NCBI GenBank assembly: GCA_041649755.1
Contig: JBAZMK010000001.1
Span: 124,001 to 188,000, forward strand
Source: JAGVXH01 sp041649755
GTDB taxonomy: Archaea; Nanobdellota; Nanobdellia; Pacearchaeales; GW2011-AR1
Reading direction: 5' to 3'
Length of the DNA: 64,000 bases
Positions 48,662 through 58,238 of this stretch are shown in pieces. The position numbers were made by a program, and so were the translations under genes. Within the stretch, counting starts at the first letter, position 1; every line of letters begins with the position of its first letter. The notes under the pieces are model-generated. The model was not told where the DNA came from. It saw only the letters and a program-made list of their open reading frames with translations, and searched no databases.

Positions 48662-50197
48662 ATGAAGAGAAAAGATAGTGAGAAAAAAGAAGAGAAAAAA
48701 CATTTATTAAATAAGGATTTAGATTCTTATGAAATTGAAGTTGACAAAGCTAAAGTCAAAGTTTCCATTTTAAAGAAGGGTTCAAATAACATCTATGAAT
48801 TAAAAGTTCCTGAGATCTCGGTGGCTACGAGCCTCCTTTTGAATGAAGTTCGGAATGAACTCGTAACTACAACTTCAATAGGAATGAAAGAGATTACGGA
48901 CCCAAATGCATTTCAGGACATTAAGAAGCGTTTTATGACTTCTGCCAGTTCTCTTATTAAGGAAAAAGTTCCGACCATTAGAGAATCAATGAGGGAATTT
49001 CTCGTTGGAAAATTAATGCAGGATATGCTTGGGTTGGGAAAAATTGAGTTTTTGGTTAACGACCCTAATCTTGAAGAAATTGTTATTCCTACTTCAAAAG
49101 AACCCATAAGAGTTTATCATAGAAAACACGGGTGGCTTCTCACTAATGTTACAATCCCCCGGGAAGAGGAGATTTCCAATTATTCCAATATTATCGCAAG
49201 AAGAGTTGGAAGACAGATAACTGTTCTAAGTCCTCTTCTTGATGCTCATCTTATATCTGGGGACAGGGTAAATTCAATTCTTTATCCTATTAGCACTAAA
49301 GGGAATACCATAACTATCAGAAAGTTTGCACGAGACCCCTATACTATTATTGATTTAATTAACAATAAAACTTGTGACCTTGATACTGCGGTTTTAATAT
49401 GGCTTGCAATTGAATATGAAATGAATGTTCTAATTTCTGGTGGAACCGCCTCGGGAAAAACCTCTTTTTTAAACGCCTGTATGCCCTTTATCCCCCCGAA
49501 TCACAGAATAATCAGTGTGGAAGACACCCGAGAACTAATGCTCCCAGATTTTTTATACTGGACTCCTTTAGTTAAGAGAACCGCCAATCCAGAAGGAAAA
49601 GGGGAGGTAAGTATGCTTGATTTACTCGTTAATTCTCTCAGAATGAGACCTGACAGAATTATCCTAGGAGAAATGAGAAGAAAAGAAGAAGCAATGGTAT
49701 TATTTGAAGCCATGCATACAGGCCATAGTGTTTATGCAACCGTTCACGCAGATTCTTCAGCAGAGACTATATCCCGTTTAACTAATCCCCCATTAGATGT
49801 CCCTTACAACTTGCTTAAGGCAGTAAACTTAAATGTTGTTATGTTTAGAGATCGAAGAAGAGGAATGCGAAGGGTCTCACAAATTTCAGAATTTGAAGTC
49901 GGAGAAAACCAAGTCTCCGCAAGAATAATTTATAGATGGATTCCTGAAGAAGACAGAATTGTAAAACATAGTGAAACTTCAAGGTTCTTTGAAGATATAT
50001 CAAGGGTCACGGGAATGTCTCAGAAAGAAATAAACGAAAATCTAAAATCTAAAAAAAAGATACTTGAATGGATGATAAAGAACAATATAAGAGACATCAG
50101 TAGTTTTGGAAAAATAACTAACCTTTATTATTCTGACAAGGAAAGGTTGATGAAGGGAATTTCTTCTAACTCTATTGAAGAACTAACAGAAAAATAA
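48662..50197 (+). CDS. Type IV pilus/secretion ATPase (TadA/ArlI/PilT superfamily)
   Basis: About 511 residues. The ATPase core has Walker A I-S-G-G-T-A-S-G-K-T-S-F (near 270), the Asp box around V-E-D-T-R-E-L and the His boxes with H-T-G-H-S and H-A-D-S, diagnostic of type II/IV secretion ATPases. It powers assembly of the pilins encoded around it. An earlier TTG at 48644 is open, but the strong ribosome binding site GGAGGTGAT immediately before ATG 48662 decides the start. Confidence 0.9.
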   Translation: MKRKDSEKKEEKKHLLNKDLDSYEIEVDKAKVKVSILKKGSNNIYELKVPEISVATSLLLNEVRNELVTTTSIGMKEITDPNAFQDIKKRFMTSASSLIKEKVPTIRESMREFLVGKLMQDMLGLGKIEFLVNDPNLEEIVIPTSKEPIRVYHRKHGWLLTNVTIPREEEISNYSNIIARRVGRQITVLSPLLDAHLISGDRVNSILYPISTKGNTITIRKFARDPYTIIDLINNKTCDLDTAVLIWLAIEYEMNVLISGGTASGKTSFLNACMPFIPPNHRIISVEDTRELMLPDFLYWTPLVKRTANPEGKGEVSMLDLLVNSLRMRPDRIILGEMRRKEEAMVLFEAMHTGHSVYATVHADSSAETISRLTNPPLDVPYNLLKAVNLNVVMFRDRRRGMRRVSQISEFEVGENQVSARIIYRWIPEEDRIVKHSETSRFFEDISRVTGMSQKEINENLKSKKKILEWMIKNNIRDISSFGKITNLYYSDKERLMKGISSNSIEELTEK

Positions 50198-50198
50198 A

Positions 50199-51080
50199 AT
50201 GAAATTTCATATACCCTTTACATTTTCAGAAATTGATAAACTAAAAAAGAAATCCAACTTTTTCTCTTCCAGAATTATGTATAAGAAGAAATCAAAACTG
50301 GGAGACTATTTAGAATCCTCTGAAGTCGGTTTAAGCAGAGAAGAATATTTAGGGATAGTGATCCGTAGTTTCCTTATTACTTTAGTAGTATGTTATTTTG
50401 TTTTTTCAACCCTTCTTTTACTATTTAGAGTCAGTTATTTCTATATTTTCGGTGCGGGAATTGCGGTTCTTTTTAGTGCTTTTATCTTTTTTAGCCAGAT
50501 GATTTATCCCAAAATATTTATTTCAAGAAAACAGAGAAACATAGAGAGAAACTTAATCCCTGCATTACAGGATATGCTTGTTCAATTAAACTCTGGAATC
50601 CCTTTATTTGATATAATGGTAAATATTTCTGCGGCAGATTATGGAGTTTTAAGTTCTGAATTTAGAAAGGCAGTTAAAAGGATAAACGCGGGAGAATCTG
50701 AATCTGAGGTTTTAAATGACTTAGGAAAGAAAAACCCTTCAATTTTCTTTAGAAGGACTCTTTGGCAAATGAGTAATGGTATGAATTCTGGGAGTGATAT
50801 TTCAATTATAATAAAAGATAGTATAAATTCTTTAAACGAGGAACAACTTATCCAATTACAAACTTATGGGAATAAGCTCAACCCAATGATTGTACTTTAT
50901 ATGTTAATCTCAGTTATCGTCCCTTCGCTATCTGTAGCCTTTCTAACTATAATCTCTTCTTTAATAAATCTCCCAAAAAATATGATTGTCCTTATGTTCA
51001 TAAGTCTTTTAATTTTTGATGTCCTAATACAAATAATTTTCCTTGGGGTAATTAAATCAAAGAAACCGAGTTTAATATGA
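50199..51080 (+). CDS. Pilus platform membrane protein (TadC/ArlJ-like) 1
   Basis: 293 residues with type II secretion F-domain architecture: membrane helices at about 55-75, 85-105, 235-260 and 265-288 and a cytosolic helical core between (Q-L-N-S-G-I-P-L-F-D-I near 135). It begins one base after the ATPase stop and forms the inner-membrane platform on which pilins assemble. Confidence 0.82.
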   Translation: MKFHIPFTFSEIDKLKKKSNFFSSRIMYKKKSKLGDYLESSEVGLSREEYLGIVIRSFLITLVVCYFVFSTLLLLFRVSYFYIFGAGIAVLFSAFIFFSQMIYPKIFISRKQRNIERNLIPALQDMLVQLNSGIPLFDIMVNISAADYGVLSSEFRKAVKRINAGESESEVLNDLGKKNPSIFFRRTLWQMSNGMNSGSDISIIIKDSINSLNEEQLIQLQTYGNKLNPMIVLYMLISVIVPSLSVAFLTIISSLINLPKNMIVLMFISLLIFDVLIQIIFLGVIKSKKPSLI

Positions 51081-51967
51081 AGTATGAAAAAAACAAGAGA
51101 ATGAGAAAAAAAATCATCTTAATGACGTTAACATTTGCAATAGCGGTTAGTCTTATTTTGTTCTTTATCTATAAAAAGATTGCAGTTTCCACTATAGGAT
51201 TTATTTTGACTTTAATTATAATTTATTTTTATTTTTATTTTAGTAAGTCTTTAGCAAAATCAAACAAAATAAGAAAACTTGAAAGCATTTTTCCAGATTT
51301 TCTTCAATTAATGTCAAGCAACCTCAAAGCAGGTATGACTATAGATCGGGCTATGCTTCTCAGTTCCCGCCCCGAATTTGCACCTTTAGACGCAGAGATT
51401 CTTAGCACTGGGAAAGATATTGCTACAGGAAAAGATATAGAACAATCATTTCTTGATATGTCAAAGAGAATCGATTCTCAGAAAATTCACAAGGTAATCC
51501 TCCTGATAATCTCTGGAATCAGGGCAGGGGGGGATTTGGCAGTCTTACTTGAACAGACTTCAACGAGTATGAGACAAAGAGAGCTATTAGAAAAGAAAGC
51601 CTCTTCCAACATCGCAATGTACTTTATTTTTATCTTAATTGCAGTCTCCTTTGCGGCCCCCGCTCTCTTTTCACTTTCAACAGTTTTAGTAGAGCTTATG
51701 TCAACAATATTTTCAGAGGTTCCTGCAACCCCTAGTAATCTGCCTTTTACATTATCTAAAATTAATATTTCAATTAGTTTTGTAAATTATTTTTCGGTGG
51801 TATTCATAGTAATCATTGATATTCTTGCCTGTTTAATTCTTGGATTAATAAATAAAGGTGAGGAGAAACAAGGTTTAAGATATCTCCCTTTTATATTAAT
51901 AATTAGTTTAGCGGTATTCTTCATTGCAAAAGGAATAATATCTAATTTTATGGGGGGTTTATTTTAG
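51077..51967 (+). CDS. Pilus platform membrane protein (TadC/ArlJ-like) 2
   Basis: 296 residues, the same fold as its upstream neighbour, with which it overlaps by four bases (ATGA). The F-domain contains M-S-S-N-L-K-A-G-M-T-I-D-R-A near 80 and I-R-A-G-G-D-L-A-V-L-L near 155. Two separate platform proteins in tandem are the Tad-type arrangement; archaellum systems use a single fused ArlJ. Confidence 0.85.
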   Translation: MKYEKNKRMRKKIILMTLTFAIAVSLILFFIYKKIAVSTIGFILTLIIIYFYFYFSKSLAKSNKIRKLESIFPDFLQLMSSNLKAGMTIDRAMLLSSRPEFAPLDAEILSTGKDIATGKDIEQSFLDMSKRIDSQKIHKVILLIISGIRAGGDLAVLLEQTSTSMRQRELLEKKASSNIAMYFIFILIAVSFAAPALFSLSTVLVELMSTIFSEVPATPSNLPFTLSKINISISFVNYFSVVFIVIIDILACLILGLINKGEEKQGLRYLPFILIISLAVFFIAKGIISNFMGGLF

Positions 51968-52684
51968 AATTACCCCATTATCAGAAATTTCATAAGGTTT
52001 TGTTTTCCTTGAGTGGGAAGTCCCCCTCATTTTGACTACTTCTAAATATCTTTTCCTTTCATCTCCTTTCTTAATTGAGTAAAGGAAGATTATAGAATCT
52101 GATTCAAAATCTAAAACCTTGAATGAGCTCTCCTGTTCTCCTTCATGTAATTCTCTTTCATATAACAGTATGGTTGTACAATCCCATCTTCTTAAGATAT
52201 TGAAGAGAGAAAGTGCGGATTCTCTTTTTTTAAGTTCATCATCAAATAAGAGTTCAAAAGAATTCATACTATCTATGACTATCCTTTTAATTTTTTTTCT
52301 TAAAACAAGACTTTCAATTATCCCCCCACCTTCTTCAAGCATTGTCTTAACTTTTTCAGGAGTGTATTCCAAGAAGAAAAAGTCTTCTTTTTTCTCAAGC
52401 TCATCTAAGTCCCATCCTAGCCCAGACATATTTCTGTAAAAGCTTTCTTTTTCTTCTTCAAAACTTATATAGAGGCAGGGTTCTTTTTTCTTAATACCTT
52501 GTATTAAAAATTGTGTTCCAAAAATACTTTTACCAGAACCCGCACCACCAACGATAAGATTTATAGAATTCTGACTAAACCCTCCTTTAATCATTTTATC
52601 TAAAGAAGGAATCCCGCTTGAAACCCTTTTTTCTTTTGAAGACTTAATTTTTTTTATATTTCTAACTTCTCTTTTTGGTTTCAT
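51959..52684 (-). CDS. KaiC/ArlH-like RecA-fold ATPase
   Basis: 241 residues with one RecA-like domain: G-I-P-S-L-D-K-M-I-K-G-G-F near 25, Walker A V-G-G-A-G-S-G-K-S near 47, and Walker B R-I-V-I-D-S near 140. Single-domain KaiC proteins include ArlH, the archaellum ATP-binding regulator. Its place between platform and pilin genes suggests that it regulates this pilus. It overlaps the platform gene end convergently. Confidence 0.8.
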   Translation of the reverse strand: MKPKREVRNIKKIKSSKEKRVSSGIPSLDKMIKGGFSQNSINLIVGGAGSGKSIFGTQFLIQGIKKKEPCLYISFEEEKESFYRNMSGLGWDLDELEKKEDFFFLEYTPEKVKTMLEEGGGIIESLVLRKKIKRIVIDSMNSFELLFDDELKKRESALSLFNILRRWDCTTILLYERELHEGEQESSFKVLDFESDSIIFLYSIKKGDERKRYLEVVKMRGTSHSRKTKPYEISDNGVILK

Positions 52685-52744
52685 AGAATCTTTAAATTAT
52701 TAAAGCTTAAAAACTTAATGGAAATAAAAAATAAAAATATGGAT

Positions 52745-53206
52745 TTATGCTACAACTTTTTGAGAAATTGTTCCTGTTGATGTTAAGTCTACAGCAATTC
52801 CTTCCTTTTGATAGATGATAGTTATGTCTCCTTTTATACTATCTCCTTCACTTAGAGTATTATTAGAGTCACAATTTATAGTTACGGTTATCGTTTCGTC
52901 AACACCAATAGCATCTGGAGAACCTGTGTATGTTCCGCAATTTGAAATTGACACACTATGAATTTCATAATCTTCTCCGCCGTTATTCTTCAAAGCCAAC
53001 TGAACTCCCCCATAACTCCCATGACTTGCCATAGCATTTGCTGCAGGAATATAGAAAGGTGTGCTAACAACAGCATTACCTGTTATATATTTTCCGGGAC
53101 TAAAAACCCCAAAATATGCAAGAACACCAATAGCAATAACTGCTGCAAGAATAGCCCAGCCGTAAGTCATAAGAAACTCCATTGCCGCTTGTCCTTTTCT
53201 GTTCAT
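52745..53206 (-). CDS. Major type IV pilin
   Basis: 153 residues starting M-N-R-K-G-Q-A-A-M-E-F-L-M-T-Y-G-W-A-I-L. This is the classic archaeal DUF361-like class III signal (K-G-Q-A-A-M-E-F) and the helix that packs the filament core. The mature C-terminal domain is beta-rich with two Cys (N-C-G-T and I-N-C-D). A near-perfect ribosome binding site AAAGGAGGT directly before ATG 53206 suggests high expression and rejects the longer upstream frame. Confidence 0.88.
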   Translation of the reverse strand: MNRKGQAAMEFLMTYGWAILAAVIAIGVLAYFGVFSPGKYITGNAVVSTPFYIPAANAMASHGSYGGVQLALKNNGGEDYEIHSVSISNCGTYTGSPDAIGVDETITVTINCDSNNTLSEGDSIKGDITIIYQKEGIAVDLTSTGTISQKVVA

Positions 53207-53283
53207 TTTACCTCCTTTTGATAATTTAAGCAAACACTTATTACAATGGCTACGACTTTATAAATATTTGTATTTTTTATCCT

Positions 53284-54429
53284 CTATTTATTCTGTTTTA
53301 TCACAAGATTTTTGTAAATTTTAAAAGTTTTTTCTGCGATTATGCTCCACCCATTAACCTTTTTTACATACTTCTCTGCATTTTTAGAAAACTTTTCTCT
53401 CAAATTTTTATCTTTTAAAAGTTTTATAACAGATTTATAAAATTCCTTTCTGTTTTTAACGGCAATTCCTGCCTGACTATTCCTAATCTCCGCACCCATA
53501 CCTTCGATATCCGTTGCTATTATAGGCACGCCCACAGAAAGACCATGGGCTAGAACTCCTGACTGGCTCTCACTTTTGTAAGGAAGAACAAGGATATCAA
53601 AACTACTCAACTTCCTATAAAATGCCATTTCACTATAATCCCTAACGGATATTTCTATGTTCTTACTTACCGGGCTTTGCATTATAGATTTAAAGACTTT
53701 TTCCAGATAGAGTTTAGTTTCTTCTACCGACTCAGGTTTTAATTCAAGAGAAAGTTTTGCGTTGGGAACTTCTTTTATGACTTTTGGCCACTGGCCTATC
53801 AATGTACGATAACCTTTTCTATCACTTGCAAGACCTGCTGAGCCCACAACTAAATCAGTTAACTCGTAGCCGTAACCTTTTTTTGCCTCAATTTTATTTA
53901 TCTTTATATCTTCTCTTGAACCGTGAGGCAAGACGAAAACGTTTTTCGGCTTCCAACCAATATTCTCGGGAAGAGCTTTCTTTTGATAATCCTCGTGAAG
54001 AATTCCTGCTGAGAGTACCTTAAGACTATTACTCACAAACCTTGCGAAATGTTCATTTAGCTTTTTATAGACGCTATGATAGGTCATCACTACCGGGATT
54101 CCAATTCTCCGTATCATCTTGATTAACTCTATAACTCTTGCGTTGTGGTCAGAATAAGTTTCGTAAAGCCCGTACTCATGCTGTATATGGACAATGTCGG
54201 GTCTTTCTTTTTCAATTACTCTAAATACATCATACTGCCAACCCCCATTTTTAACGTTTATTACAGGGTAATCAGCTTGTTTAGCGTCGGTATGAGCAAG
54301 AATTTTTATTGAGAAATCCATTCCTGATTTTGCCGCATAATTTTTCAGTGCAGAGATATAATGTTGCGAATAATAAGCTATGCCACAAGAACGCGGAAGA
54401 TAACTAGAAATCCATATCACCCGTACCAT
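53284..54429 (-). CDS. Glycosyltransferase family 4-type
   Basis: 381 residues, GT-B fold. The N-terminal domain begins I-S-S-Y-L-P-R-S-C-G-I-A-Y-Y and has H-I-Q-H-E-Y-G-L-Y near 95. The C-terminal donor site includes L-P-Y-K-S-E-S-Q-S-G near 285 and V-P-I-I-A-T. It probably adds sugars to surface glycans or glycoproteins. The N-terminal G-I-A pattern and paired Q-H-E-Y/F are shared with the neighbouring longer enzyme. Confidence 0.85.
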   Translation of the reverse strand: MVRVIWISSYLPRSCGIAYYSQHYISALKNYAAKSGMDFSIKILAHTDAKQADYPVINVKNGGWQYDVFRVIEKERPDIVHIQHEYGLYETYSDHNARVIELIKMIRRIGIPVVMTYHSVYKKLNEHFARFVSNSLKVLSAGILHEDYQKKALPENIGWKPKNVFVLPHGSREDIKINKIEAKKGYGYELTDLVVGSAGLASDRKGYRTLIGQWPKVIKEVPNAKLSLELKPESVEETKLYLEKVFKSIMQSPVSKNIEISVRDYSEMAFYRKLSSFDILVLPYKSESQSGVLAHGLSVGVPIIATDIEGMGAEIRNSQAGIAVKNRKEFYKSVIKLLKDKNLREKFSKNAEKYVKKVNGWSIIAEKTFKIYKNLVIKQNK

Positions 54430-54451
54430 ACATTTATTTGAATAATTTATT

Positions 54452-56701
54452 TTATATATCTTTTGGTGGTTCTCTTCTTCTTTTTTCCTCTTCCATAAAT
54501 AGCCTGGCTAAAAGATAAGAGACTGTTGACTCTGTCCCCTGATTTAAATTAACGGAGGTTTCTGAAAGACCGTCATAACAACCCCCCGTATTTTCATCAT
54601 ACATTACCTGTCTTAAATGATTCTTTCCCAAGAACCAATTAAAACTCAATACGGCTCTTTTATAGTAATGCTCCTCTTTTGTGACCAGATAAGCTACAAG
54701 ATAAGTTTGGGTAAGATATGAGGCATCAATTGGTTGTTGGTCAAAATACGCCCTTTCTCCATTTCTATTAAACCATCCGTTTTGTCCTATAAGAAAAAGA
54801 CCTCCATTTTTAAAGAGAATTTCTGTTAAAAAATTTAAAGTTTTCGTCGCAACAATCAGATATTTTTCATCACGAGTCACTTTATATGCTAAAAATAAAG
54901 ATTCGGGAATTTTTGAGTTTGCATAAGTTAAATAATTTTCTATCCACTGCCAATCTTTTGAAGAATTATGGTGATAGAATTCTAATAAGATGTCTGAAAG
55001 TTTTTTTATTTGATTCAGATATTTTTGATGGGGATATTTTTCATAATAATAACATAAACCAATTATAGAAAACGCTAATGCCCGAGGAGATTTAAGTATT
55101 TTAATTATATCAAATGATTTGTTAAAAATCTTTCTTGACCTTTGAACCATCTCAGGAATGTCGGACTGATTAACTACAAATCCCAAAGCCCATAATGCTC
55201 TTCCAAAAGCATCTTCACTTGTCTTAATCTTTTTATTTTGAAGGAAATCGTTAAATTTACCATTTTCCATCTGCATTCTTTCAATAAAATTAAGATAAAT
55301 TTCAGACAATTTTAGCGACAGCGGATCTTCAAAAAGTTTGTGATGCAACGAGGCGGCTATCAATGCCCTTGCATTATCATCCAAAGTATAACCGGATTCA
55401 TAATCTGGATTTGAAAACTTGGAAAACTGAAGGATTCCAAAATCAGTTGTAGACCTGTGAAGATGGCTTAGTTTTACTGAAGGGTACTTTTCAGTCACAT
55501 CTTCTCTTAGTTTTATGATACTATTAAATATATCAAGATATTTAGCTGAAACATTCAGCCAGGTCATCTGCCTCGTGAAAGAATACGCACTTTTTTCTAT
55601 CTCTGAACGAAGCTCATTATTAGAGAGTATCTTGTCTATTTCTTCAGCGTAAGATTTTGAGTCTTTAAGTTTAACTAAAATTCCTCTTCCGTTCTCAAGA
55701 ATTTCTTCGGCATAAATGCTTGGTGTTGAGATTACACATCTCCCACAACCCATTGCATAAGACAAGGTTCCGCTAACAATCTGATTCCTTTCAAGGTTTG
55801 TACATAAATAGATATCAGAAGCCAAAAGATAGTCTATTATCTCTTTTATGCCTAAATATTTATTATAAAATTTTACATTCTTGGTTAGACCAAGCTCCTT
55901 GACCCGTTTCATTAATTCCTGTCTGTAAGACTCCCCTTCCCTACCCCTCACTACTGGGTGGGTCTCTCCTATGATGATATATAAAAGATTTGGATATTTT
56001 TTTACAAGTTCTGGCATCGCCTCAATCATATATTCTATTCCTTTTCCTCGGCTTAATAGACCAAACGTTGAAATAACTATGTTCTTTTGAAGATTTAGTT
56101 TTTCCTTAAAAAACTCCTGGCTGCTGTACCTAACATTCGGTATTCCGTGATAAACGACGTGAATTTTTTCTTTTTCTATTCCGTAATCATTATGTAGAAT
56201 TTCTATTGCGCTTTTAGCCATAACAATAATCGCCGAAACTTTTGATGCAATCTGCCTGACGATTTTTTTCCTTTGAGGGTCTGGGTTTGGCAAGACACTA
56301 TGAAAAGTAATTGCGACGGGTTTGTTTAACTTTTCTAAGAAAGGAATCAGATAGCTCCCGTAGTTTCCGCCAAATATTCCAAACTCGTGCTGAATGCAGA
56401 CCATTTTTATTTCTTCAGTTTCGTTAATCTTTCTTGCCGTATTAATAAAATCTTCTATGTCCTCTTTGTTAACTTGAAAAATAACTTTTTTTCTGTTGTA
56501 ATTATAGATTCCTTCTTCGTCGTTTATTGCTGCGACCTCTGAACGAAGCTTAGGGTTAAATCTTTTGTTCATAGAGGTGATAAGATCTTCTGTAAACGTC
56601 GCTATCCCACATTCTCGAGGAGGAAAGTTGCCAAAAAAACAGACTTTTGATTTAATTTCTTCACCTTTGTTTCTCATCTTATCATGATTATTTAGACGCA
56701 C
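54452..56701 (-). CDS. Two-domain enzyme: glycosyltransferase fused to an alpha/alpha-barrel-like domain
   Basis: 749 residues. Residues about 15-395 form a GT4-type domain (R-E-C-G-I-A-T-F near 30, Q-H-E-F-G-I-F near 102, F-G-L-L-S-R-G-K-G near 220). Residues about 415-735 are helical with repeated Y-T-L-D-D-N-A-R-A-L and E-D-A-F-G-R-A-L-W-A-L motifs, like an (alpha/alpha)6 barrel of glycosidases or epimerases. The fusion suggests glycan synthesis with trimming or recognition. It lies 22 bp upstream of the second GT gene in the same direction. Confidence 0.8.
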   Translation of the reverse strand: MRLNNHDKMRNKGEEIKSKVCFFGNFPPRECGIATFTEDLITSMNKRFNPKLRSEVAAINDEEGIYNYNRKKVIFQVNKEDIEDFINTARKINETEEIKMVCIQHEFGIFGGNYGSYLIPFLEKLNKPVAITFHSVLPNPDPQRKKIVRQIASKVSAIIVMAKSAIEILHNDYGIEKEKIHVVYHGIPNVRYSSQEFFKEKLNLQKNIVISTFGLLSRGKGIEYMIEAMPELVKKYPNLLYIIIGETHPVVRGREGESYRQELMKRVKELGLTKNVKFYNKYLGIKEIIDYLLASDIYLCTNLERNQIVSGTLSYAMGCGRCVISTPSIYAEEILENGRGILVKLKDSKSYAEEIDKILSNNELRSEIEKSAYSFTRQMTWLNVSAKYLDIFNSIIKLREDVTEKYPSVKLSHLHRSTTDFGILQFSKFSNPDYESGYTLDDNARALIAASLHHKLFEDPLSLKLSEIYLNFIERMQMENGKFNDFLQNKKIKTSEDAFGRALWALGFVVNQSDIPEMVQRSRKIFNKSFDIIKILKSPRALAFSIIGLCYYYEKYPHQKYLNQIKKLSDILLEFYHHNSSKDWQWIENYLTYANSKIPESLFLAYKVTRDEKYLIVATKTLNFLTEILFKNGGLFLIGQNGWFNRNGERAYFDQQPIDASYLTQTYLVAYLVTKEEHYYKRAVLSFNWFLGKNHLRQVMYDENTGGCYDGLSETSVNLNQGTESTVSYLLARLFMEEEKRRREPPKDI

Positions 56702-56778
56702 AGATATTTATAAGCTTGTTGCTTTTTGAATGGAGGGTTGTTATTCTATTTAACTGACAAGGCTTTTCAATCATAAGA

Positions 56779-56786
56779 TTTATAAA
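56779..56786 (+). promoter_or_regulatory. TATA box of the rpo7 operon
   Basis: TTTATAAA with a 21-nt gap to the Rpo7 ATG at 56808. It supports that start over an upstream in-frame codon at 56787. Confidence 0.6.
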
Positions 56787-56807
56787 TTGATTTTTTCTGT
56801 TAAAAAT

Positions 56808-57413
56808 ATGTTCTATGAAGTTTTAGTTACAGACCATGTGAGAGTAGAACCAAATAAATTTGGGATGGATACCGGCGAGGCTGTCAGAATGCAATTAGAG
56901 GAATCTTACTCTGGTTTTCAGGACAAAGATATGGGGATTGTCGTTGCCGTTTTAGATGTTTTAGAGGTCAAAGAAGGGATAATTATCCCGGGGGACGGAG
57001 CGGCATATTATGAGTCTACTTTTAGGTTAATTGTTTTCAAGCCTGAACTTCAGGAGATTGTTTATGGTGTTGTTGACGAAATCACAAATTTTGGGGCATT
57101 TATCAATTTAGGTGTTATGCGGGGGATGATTCATATTTCGCAGACTATGGATGATTTTGTTTCGTTTTCTGAAAGTTTGGTTCTTACAGGGAAGGAAAGT
57201 GGTCGGACTCTTGTTCAAGGAGATAAATGTATTGCGAGAATTGTTGCGATTTCATACAAAGGCGAAGAACCTAAGGTTGGTTTAACAATGAGACAGCCCG
57301 GACTTGGAAAGATTGAGTGGGTAAAAGCAGATAAAGAAAAAGCAGATAAAAAGGCGAAACAAGAGGAAGCAAAAGAGAAGAAGGAAGCCAAGAAAGGAGG
57401 AAAGAAAAAATAA
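56808..57413 (+). CDS. rpo7: DNA-directed RNA polymerase subunit Rpo7 (RpoE')
   Basis: 201 residues starting M-F-Y-E-V, the usual Rpo7 N-terminus. An N-terminal ribonucleoprotein-like domain is followed by an S1/OB domain with G-V-V-D-E-I-T-N-F-G-A-F-I-N-L-G near 90-105, and a Lys/Glu-rich tail (about 172-201) extends the usual length. It forms the RNAP stalk with Rpo4 and binds nascent RNA. First gene of an operon with spt4, S24e and S27ae. Confidence 0.94.
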   Translation: MFYEVLVTDHVRVEPNKFGMDTGEAVRMQLEESYSGFQDKDMGIVVAVLDVLEVKEGIIIPGDGAAYYESTFRLIVFKPELQEIVYGVVDEITNFGAFINLGVMRGMIHISQTMDDFVSFSESLVLTGKESGRTLVQGDKCIARIVAISYKGEEPKVGLTMRQPGLGKIEWVKADKEKADKKAKQEEAKEKKEAKKGGKKK

Positions 57414-57602
57414 ATGGTGAAAGAAAAAGCGTGTTTAAACTGTAAGAAAATTTATGTTGGGGATAGGTGTCCGAACTGCGATGAAACTCCTGCAAGCGAC
57501 TCTTTTAAAGGGAAGGTTTATGTTTTTAATTCTAAAGAGTCCGAACTTGCACATAATATGAAAATTAAAAGCGATGGGGAATTCGCGATAAAGGTAAAAT
57601 AA
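57414..57602 (+). CDS. spt4: Transcription elongation factor Spt4 (RpoE'')
   Basis: 62 residues with a zinc finger of C-L-N-C and C-P-N-C near residues 8-22, followed by beta strands. It pairs with Spt5 to keep RNAP processive. It begins directly after the rpo7 stop. Confidence 0.9.
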   Translation: MVKEKACLNCKKIYVGDRCPNCDETPASDSFKGKVYVFNSKESELAHNMKIKSDGEFAIKVK

Positions 57603-57608
57603 TAAAAA

Positions 57609-57965
57609 ATGGAATCAAAAATTCTATCTCAGAAGAAGAATCCTTTTCTTAAGAGGGAAGAGATTGTTGTCCAGATAACAGACGATGTTACGCCGAGCAA
57701 AGAAAAAGTTGTTGAATTGATTGGAAAGGAAAAAGACACCACTATTGTCAGAAAGATTAGTGCTGGTTTTGGAAATAATCTCTTTGTAGCAGAAGTTCTT
57801 GTCTATGACAGTAAAGATTTAAGGGATAAAATTGAGATAATTCCTAAGAAAGTCAAGAAAAAAATGGAGGAGGAACGAAGGGCACGGGAGGCAGAAGAAG
57901 CGAAGAAAAAAGCAGAAGAGGAAGCTAAACTGGTGGAAGCAAAGAAGGAAGAGGTTAAAGAATAA
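57609..57965 (+). CDS. rps24e: Small subunit ribosomal protein eS24
   Basis: 118 residues. The core S24e region has K-K-N-P-F-L-K-R-E-E and K-I-S-A-G-F-G-N-N-L-F-V-A-E-V-L-V-Y-D. The C-terminal 35 residues are a charged Glu/Lys/Ala helix. It overlaps the S27ae gene by one base. Confidence 0.92.
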   Translation: MESKILSQKKNPFLKREEIVVQITDDVTPSKEKVVELIGKEKDTTIVRKISAGFGNNLFVAEVLVYDSKDLRDKIEIIPKKVKKKMEEERRAREAEEAKKKAEEEAKLVEAKKEEVKE

Positions 57966-58183
57966 TGGCAATAAAATCAAAGATTAAAGGTAAAAAAAAG
58001 CATAAAAACAAGCCTATTTCAAAAAAATATTCAAAATACAAAGTTGAGGGTAATAAGATTGTAAGCAAAGAGAGGAGCTGTCCAAGATGCGGTCCGGGAA
58101 TCTTCTTAGCGAAAGGAAAAGGAAGGCTTTATTGCGGGCGATGCCACTTTACCGAATTTGAAAAGAAGGAAAAGAAAGAATAA
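57965..58183 (+). CDS. rps27ae: Small subunit ribosomal protein eS31 (S27ae)
   Basis: 72 residues: a basic N-terminus and a zinc ribbon of C-P-R-C-G near 40 and C-G-R-C near 58, the S27ae signature (C-P-x-C-G-P-G-x-F-L-A). Last gene of the rpo7 operon. Confidence 0.93.
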   Translation: MAIKSKIKGKKKHKNKPISKKYSKYKVEGNKIVSKERSCPRCGPGIFLAKGKGRLYCGRCHFTEFEKKEKKE

Positions 58184-58238
58184 AGATGCCTAATCAATCA
58201 CAACAAAGTTTATTAATTTGAAGTCTTGAAGGTCTTGC

